From Dyadobacter sp. UC 10 (GTDB taxonomy: Bacteria; Bacteroidota; Bacteroidia; Cytophagales; Spirosomataceae): a stretch of 64,000 nucleotides of DNA. Every line of letters begins with the position of its first letter. Positions within the stretch are counted from its first letter, which is position 1. The notes beneath the pieces were generated by a model. The model was not told the DNA's origin and made no database searches. It was given only the letters and a program-made list of their open reading frames with translations. Of this stretch, positions 59,455 to 64,000 are shown in pieces. Position numbers and translations under genes: made by a program. The stretch is taken from assembly GCF_008369915.1 (NCBI RefSeq), contig NZ_VSRN01000001.1:4584501-4648500 (forward strand). The letters run 5' to 3'.

Positions 59455-60579
59455 ATGTCCGAAACCAATCCAGGCGCACAGCATTTCCTGGACCTGATCA
59501 AAAGATCCAGGCGCGGAAAGTTCAAGATCTACATGGGTATGAGCGCTGGCGTGGGCAAAACATTCCGGATGTTGCAGGAAGCACATGCGTTGCTGCGCAA
59601 TGGTATTGACGTTAAGATCGGCTACATTGAAACTCACAACCGCAAAGAAACGCACGATCTGCTTGATGGCCTGCCCATAATCCCGCGGCGCAAGCTTTTT
59701 TATAAGGGAAAAGAACTGGACGAGCTCGATGTGCAGGCAGTGATCAGCCTGAGGCCCGAGGTGGTGGTGGTCGACGAGCTCGCCCATACCAACATAGAGG
59801 GAAGCAAAAACGATAAACGCTGGCAGGATGTCCTGGAAATCCTGGAAGCCGGGATCAATGTGATCAGCGCCGTTAATATCCAGCACATTGAATCGCTGAA
59901 TGAAGAAGTGAAAGCGATCACCGGGGTGGAGGTAAAGGAGCGGATCCCGGATAGCGTATTGAGTGCGGCAGATGAAGTAGTTAACATTGATCTGACGGCC
60001 GACGAGTTGATAACCCGCTTGAAAGAAGGCAAAATTTACAAGCCGGAAAAAATCCAGACCGCGCTTAATAATTTCTTCAAAGCCGACCATATCCTGCAAC
60101 TCCGCGAGCTCGCTTTGAAAGAAGTGGCCAGTCAGGTGGAACGTAAAGTGGAATCCGAGATTCCCAAGCTGGTTGCGTCTAAAAGGGAAAAATTCCTGGC
60201 CTGTATCAGCAGCAATGAAAATACCGCCAGGCACGTGATCCGCAAAACGGCGCGGCTGGCCAGCTATTACAACAGCAAATGGTTTGTACTTTACGTACAG
60301 ACGCCAAAAGAAAGCCAGGACAAGATTGCCCTTGACAAGCAGCGGCATTTGATCAATAACTTTAAGCTTGCCACTGAAATGGGTGCGGAGATTATTCGTG
60401 TGCAGGATGCCAATATTTCGGAAGCCATCATCCAGGTTGCCGAACAGCGTGAAATCACAACGATCTGTTTGGGTAAACCTCACATTAATCTGCTCAGGGT
60501 AATACTGGCTACCAACCTTTTTAATAATCTGTTAAAAAAACTGTCATCTTCGGACATAGACCTTGTTATCTTGTCATAA
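59455..60579 (+). CDS. kdpD: KdpD N-terminal sensor module as a stand-alone protein (KdpD + Usp domains)
   Basis: 374 residues. The KdpD domain (about 20-230) is complete: Walker A 'YMGMSAGVGKTFRML' (G28-T36), 'IGYIETHNRKETHDLLDGL', the 'VVVVDELAHTN' Walker B region and 'DVLEILEAGINVISAVNIQHIESLNE'. A universal-stress-protein-like domain (about 245-374) follows, ending 'DIDLVILS'. In E. coli this module is fused to membrane helices, GAF and histidine kinase; here it ends before them, with no membrane helix and no kinase. It should sense K+ or c-di-AMP-like signals and act on the separate kinase encoded 26 bases downstream. This split is seen in Bacteroidota and is intact, not a truncation. 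Confidence 0.9.
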   Translation: MSETNPGAQHFLDLIKRSRRGKFKIYMGMSAGVGKTFRMLQEAHALLRNGIDVKIGYIETHNRKETHDLLDGLPIIPRRKLFYKGKELDELDVQAVISLRPEVVVVDELAHTNIEGSKNDKRWQDVLEILEAGINVISAVNIQHIESLNEEVKAITGVEVKERIPDSVLSAADEVVNIDLTADELITRLKEGKIYKPEKIQTALNNFFKADHILQLRELALKEVASQVERKVESEIPKLVASKREKFLACISSNENTARHVIRKTARLASYYNSKWFVLYVQTPKESQDKIALDKQRHLINNFKLATEMGAEIIRVQDANISEAIIQVAEQREITTICLGKPHINLLRVILATNLFNNLLKKLSSSDIDLVILS

Positions 60580-60605
60580 TAAAGCCGGAATGCCGATTAT
60601 TACAT

Positions 60606-62339
60606 ATGAAGATCAAAACCAAACTGCGGCTTGGACTTGGAGTCCTGTTTTTAATGATCCTGGCACTGTCGCTGATCGCGGCCAGGTATGTGTATGTTTT
60701 GAAAGAAGATACCGAGAACATTTTGCAGGACAACTACAAGACGCTCGATTACAGCAGGAGCATGTTTTTAGCCATTGATCAAATCCGTACCGACCCAAAA
60801 GCATGGGCGAGGTTTGAGCAAAACCTAAAAAACCAACAGGTCAACGTGACCGAACCCGGGGAGGAGGAAGTGACCGGTAAAATGGAAGCCCATTACCGTG
60901 CCCTGAAAAAGGACACACTTCATGCAGAGCTGCCTGTTTTGATCCGGAATGATCTGGCCGAGCTCACCCGGATCAATATGGAAGCGATCCGCACTAAAAG
61001 CGATAAGGCATTAGCAACGGCGCAGGCTGCATTTATATGGATTGCACTGGCGGGTACCGTTTGTTTTTTGATCGCACTGACCCTTCTGATCAACCTGCCG
61101 GGGAATATTGGTAATCCGATCAGGGAGCTGACTGAAAGTATTCGCGCGATTGCAGCTAAAAAATACGCCGAGCGGCTGCACTTCTCAGGCGAAGACGAGT
61201 TTGGCGAACTGGCCAGTTCCTTTAACACGATGGCCGAAAAGCTGGAAGAGTATGATAATAGCAACCTGTCCCGGATTTTGGTTGAAAAAAAACGCATTGA
61301 AGCACTGATCAATAACATGCATGAGCCTGTAATCGGGCTGGATGAGCATAAAAGGGTATTGTTTGCCAATGAAGAAGCCGTCAAGATCTCCGGTATTGCC
61401 GTCAGCGACCTGCTTGGGAAGTCTGCTACCGAGCTGGCGGAGCAGAACGACCTGATTCGCGCATTGATACAAGAGAAGCCGGGAGCCAATGGAAGCAATG
61501 GGCAGACGACCACGCCGTCGTTGAAAATTTATGCAGATAACAAGGAAAGCTATTTCGAAAAAGAGATCGTCGACATTACCATCGTCCCTACCGGCGAGCG
61601 CGTCAGGAAATTCATTGGCCAGGTTATTCTTTTGAAAAACATTACACCTTTCAAAGAGCTTGATTTTGCCAAAACCAATTTTATCGCAACCGTTTCACAC
61701 GAGCTGAAAACACCTATTGCTTCGATCAAAATGAGCTTGCAGCTGCTGGAAAGCCAGCAGACCGGGGCTTTGAATGAAGAGCAGAAGCAACTGATGTCAA
61801 GCATTAAGGAAGACAGCGACCGCCTGCTGAAAATCACGGGGGAACTGCTGAATATGTCGCAGGTGGAAACGGGCAATATCCAGTTGAATATCCAGCAAAG
61901 CAGTCCTTATGCTATCTTAAAGTACGCAATCGACGCGGTCAAAACACCTGTTGAGCAAAAGCACATTGAGTTGGTTGTCGGTACAGACGACCAGCTTGCC
62001 GATGTAAAAGCGGATATGGAGAAAACCGCCTGGGTGCTGATCAATTTTTTAACCAATGCAGTCCGATACTCGCAGCAGGAAAGCAAGATCCATATTCAGC
62101 TTACGGGTACGGAGTACGGCGTTAAATTCCTTGTCCGGGACGAAGGAAAAGGCATTGACAGCCGATATCGCAGCAAAATATTCGACCGTTACTTTCAGGT
62201 GCCCGGCAGTTCCAAAACCGGTACCGGATTAGGACTTGCGATCAGTAAAGAGTTTATCGAAGCACAGGGCGGCAGCATCGGCGTGACCAGTGAAATCGGA
62301 ATGGGCAGCACATTTTACTTTGAACTTGCGAGAGCATGA
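60606..62339 (+). CDS. HAMP-PAS sensor histidine kinase of the kdp operon
   Basis: 577 residues. Two membrane helices (about 7-27 and 138-162) frame a 105-residue periplasmic loop; then HAMP (about 165-220: 'LTESIRAIAAKKYAERLHFSGEDEFGELASSFNTMAEKL'), PAS (about 230-300: 'ALINNMHEPVIGLDEHKRVLFANEEAVKISG'), HisKA with H365 in 'FIATVSHELKTPIASIKM', and HATPase ('NFLTNAVRYSQQESKI', 'VRDEGKGIDSRYRSKIFDRYF', 'KTGTGLGLAISKEFIEAQGGSI'). It would supply the kinase activity missing from the KdpD-like protein encoded 26 bases upstream. No response regulator (KdpE) follows, so its partner is encoded elsewhere. Its 3' end overlaps the convergent PepSY gene by 25 bases. Confidence 0.92.
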   Translation: MKIKTKLRLGLGVLFLMILALSLIAARYVYVLKEDTENILQDNYKTLDYSRSMFLAIDQIRTDPKAWARFEQNLKNQQVNVTEPGEEEVTGKMEAHYRALKKDTLHAELPVLIRNDLAELTRINMEAIRTKSDKALATAQAAFIWIALAGTVCFLIALTLLINLPGNIGNPIRELTESIRAIAAKKYAERLHFSGEDEFGELASSFNTMAEKLEEYDNSNLSRILVEKKRIEALINNMHEPVIGLDEHKRVLFANEEAVKISGIAVSDLLGKSATELAEQNDLIRALIQEKPGANGSNGQTTTPSLKIYADNKESYFEKEIVDITIVPTGERVRKFIGQVILLKNITPFKELDFAKTNFIATVSHELKTPIASIKMSLQLLESQQTGALNEEQKQLMSSIKEDSDRLLKITGELLNMSQVETGNIQLNIQQSSPYAILKYAIDAVKTPVEQKHIELVVGTDDQLADVKADMEKTAWVLINFLTNAVRYSQQESKIHIQLTGTEYGVKFLVRDEGKGIDSRYRSKIFDRYFQVPGSSKTGTGLGLAISKEFIEAQGGSIGVTSEIGMGSTFYFELARA

Positions 62340-63439
62340 GATCCGCGAACTCGTCGCCACCATAGCAGAAAGCCCGTGACAGCCAGCAGGCCCGGCGCAA
62401 GCCCTACTATGACATACAGGATTTTTATGGCAACACCGCCGAAATTACCGACGTGTAAGGGGAAAAAAGTTGCCTGGATGCGGTCTCCCAAAGGCTTTTC
62501 ACCCAGCCGGTCAATTTCAACGAGTTCCCCGGTATACTGATCGATTCTCACCGAATTTCCGCTGCCCCATACTTTCAACTGTCCCTTTGTGTAACCTCTG
62601 ACCTCGAACTTGCGCTCAGGCTGCGTGGGCAGATAAACATAGGTAGGTTCGAGGTCAGGCATGGCAGATAAAGCCTGACGGTACATCTGATCAGGCTGGA
62701 TGGAAATAGGTGTGTTTGGTTTGGTTGCTACTATTTCATTCTGCCAGGTTTTTGCCTTGAAGGCAAAGAGGTTCATCCAGAATCCGGTGAAGAAAATCAC
62801 TGCATTTAAAAGCAGTGACCACACTCCGACCATGCGGTGCAGGTCGGAGCTAACCGTCCGCCAGTTCTTTCGATTGATCTTCACTCGGAATGTCAGGACT
62901 TTCCAGAGCATTTTCCGGTACACGATCGCCCCGGTAAGTAGCGACAGCAGCATGGTAATGCCAAAAATGGCCGTCAAGGCAGCACCTGGAACGCCCAGTT
63001 GAAAACTGAAATGAAATTGAAACAGCCACTCGATAAAGCTGAGTGTAAACTGACTTGAAGGCCCCTCCCGAAGAATGGCGCCGGTATAAGGATTGAAGGA
63101 AATCAATGCCAGATCATAAGTCAGTAACCGGGCGTCGTTGAAATAAAGCCGGAAATTATAGGCATCGCCGGGCTCCGCATCGGGATTAACCCATGCAATA
63201 CCGTCCAGATTCGGATACCGGTTGATAATGTTGTCATAGCAGCGCTTCAGCGCCTGATCCGGCAGCCTGTTTTCCGATGTTGAAATGTGCAGTAAATCCC
63301 GGTTAAAGAGATTGTCCAGTTCCGTTCTGAAAACCAGAACGGAACCACTCAAACCGAGCAAGATCAAAAATATTCCTGTTACCAGGCCAAGCCAGCTGTG
63401 CAGCTTGAAAAGGCTTCGGCGAAACGATCCTTTTTTCAT
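62315..63439 (-). CDS. PepSY-associated transmembrane (iron-regulated) protein
   Basis: 374 residues. Four membrane helices with long periplasmic loops typical of the PepSY_TM family: 'LHSWLGLVTGIFLILLGLSGSVLVF' near the N-terminus (with the family H-x-W), 'LGVPGAALTAIFGITMLLSLLTGAIVY', 'LHRMVGVWSLLLNAVIFFTGFWMNLF' and 'VAIKILYVIVGLAPGLLAVTGFLLWWRR' at the C-terminus. Family members lie next to TonB-dependent siderophore receptors and are thought to help ferric-siderophore reduction or uptake across the inner membrane, with histidines as possible heme or metal ligands. The next gene, on the same strand, is such a receptor (31-base gap). Confidence 0.88.
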   Translation of the reverse strand: MKKGSFRRSLFKLHSWLGLVTGIFLILLGLSGSVLVFRTELDNLFNRDLLHISTSENRLPDQALKRCYDNIINRYPNLDGIAWVNPDAEPGDAYNFRLYFNDARLLTYDLALISFNPYTGAILREGPSSQFTLSFIEWLFQFHFSFQLGVPGAALTAIFGITMLLSLLTGAIVYRKMLWKVLTFRVKINRKNWRTVSSDLHRMVGVWSLLLNAVIFFTGFWMNLFAFKAKTWQNEIVATKPNTPISIQPDQMYRQALSAMPDLEPTYVYLPTQPERKFEVRGYTKGQLKVWGSGNSVRIDQYTGELVEIDRLGEKPLGDRIQATFFPLHVGNFGGVAIKILYVIVGLAPGLLAVTGFLLWWRRVRGSHALASSK

Positions 63440-63470
63440 TTATAAGTCTGATAATTAGTAATATAATAAA

Positions 63471-64000
63471 CTACCAGAGCTGATAGCTAACTCCCACTCT
63501 TACATTGAACGGGTCGCCCAGTCCGGCCAGGGTGACGCCGGAACGACTGCCTGTAAAATAGTGCTTGTTGGCCAGGTTGTAAGCATTGAGCTGAACCTGA
63601 AACCGGTTGCGCTGGTAGGAAAGCGCCGCATCCAGAACTGTGTAGGAGGGGAAAATGAAGTTCTGGTTCGTCAGCAAACCAACCTGGTCACTTACATAGC
63701 GAATGCCTGCTGCCACGCCAAAACCTTTCAGCACACGGGAGGGAAACACATATTTACCCCAGAAATTGATCTGATGCTTCGGTGCATTGGCAAAGCGGTC
63801 GCCTTTTTTACCATAAGTGGTGGTACTCACCAGCTCGTGCTCATTGAATGCATATCCCGCGATCAGACTGAGCGAATTTAAATTACCGGTTACGGAAAAT
63901 TCCCCGCCCCGGCTGCGCGTGCCGTCGATGGCTGCCTGGCGGTGAGAATTTTCGTCAGTAGGGGCCGCCGTCAGGATATTGGCATAGTTGATCTGATATA
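63471..64000 (-). CDS. TonB-dependent siderophore receptor (C-terminal part, cut by window edge)
   Basis: The frame is open from 64000 to the stop at 63471, so the N-terminus lies outside the window. The visible part is beta-barrel sequence of siderophore receptors: 'QINYANILTAAPTDE', 'SRGGEFSVTGNLNSLSLIAGYAFN', 'FANAPKHQINFWGKYVFP', 'GFGVAAGIRYVSDQVG', 'LDAALSYQRNRFQVQLNAYNLANKHY', ending 'VRVGVSYQLW' with a C-terminal aromatic. The 'NLANKHY' and 'ALSY' elements are typical of FhuA/FpvA-type receptors. It would import a ferric siderophore using TonB. The PepSY gene immediately downstream supports an iron-uptake role. A GTG at 63830 is only an internal codon. Confidence 0.92.
   Translation of the reverse strand, partial: YQINYANILTAAPTDENSHRQAAIDGTRSRGGEFSVTGNLNSLSLIAGYAFNEHELVSTTTYGKKGDRFANAPKHQINFWGKYVFPSRVLKGFGVAAGIRYVSDQVGLLTNQNFIFPSYTVLDAALSYQRNRFQVQLNAYNLANKHYFTGSRSGVTLAGLGDPFNVRVGVSYQLW

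Overview
The window looks like a chromosomal segment of a free-living Bacteroidota bacterium of the order Cytophagales, most likely Dyadobacter or a close relative. This is inferred from two SusC/SusD pairs, two proteins with type IX secretion (T9SS) sorting tails, an ECF sigma/FecR/STN-TonB signalling set, promoters of the Bacteroidota TTG-n(17-19)-TAnnTTTG type, few recognisable Shine-Dalgarno sequences, and abundant Planctomycete-style exported enzymes. I see no rRNA, tRNA, CRISPR array, phage genes or intact insertion sequence.

Layout. (1) 1-4.3 kb: the end of a ThuA-like gene, a DegT-family aminotransferase with a twin-arginine leader, a beta-propeller/HEAT protein and a HiPIP-type iron-sulfur lipoprotein; this looks like the tail of an exported sugar-processing operon. 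(2) 4.3-6.5 kb: an orphan amylase C-terminal-like protein, a YceI protein and a convergent lipoprotein. (3) 6.7-17.2 kb: an OmpR-type response regulator and an HPt protein, convergent with a 1878-residue hybrid kinase (Ser/Thr kinase-like, AAA, GAF, histidine kinase, receiver). The kinase shares a divergent promoter region with a styrene-monooxygenase-like flavoprotein, a PhcB-like methyltransferase and a serine-hydrolase-like lipoprotein that lacks its SxxK motif. This block could be an unrecognised small-molecule signalling system. (4) 17.3-18 kb: a frameshifted small membrane protein coupled to an XRE-type regulator. (5) 18-27.7 kb: a helical-repeat protein, then ribokinase, a GRP-type sugar transporter, SusC, SusD and a lipoprotein nucleoside hydrolase, together a ribonucleoside/ribose scavenging locus resembling the rus locus of Bacteroides. 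(6) 27.9-39.6 kb: two T9SS-secreted surface proteins. The first carries an internal domain about half identical to eukaryotic ubiquitin. Between them lie a membrane histidine kinase, a TlpA-like thioredoxin and a DHFR-family reductase. (7) 39.6-42.1 kb: GNAT, alpha/beta-hydrolase and Asp-box proteins on the minus strand. (8) 42.3-53 kb: ECF sigma, FecR, STN-SusC, SusD, a PSD1/DUF1549/DUF1553 cytochrome-like lipoprotein and a DUF1501 protein, an inducible uptake-plus-degradation operon. (9) 53.4-62.3 kb: a kdp potassium-uptake operon with small membrane ORFs, kdpF, kdpA, kdpB, kdpC, a beta-barrel porin, and KdpD split into a separate sensor protein and a separate HAMP-PAS histidine kinase; no kdpE is visible. 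(10) 62.3-64 kb: a PepSY membrane protein and the C-terminal end of a TonB-dependent siderophore receptor.

Most start codons given here are internal ATGs chosen because a signal peptide, lipobox or family N-terminus begins there; several longer readings from TTG or GTG codons were rejected. Family assignments come from reading motifs by eye, not from a database search.
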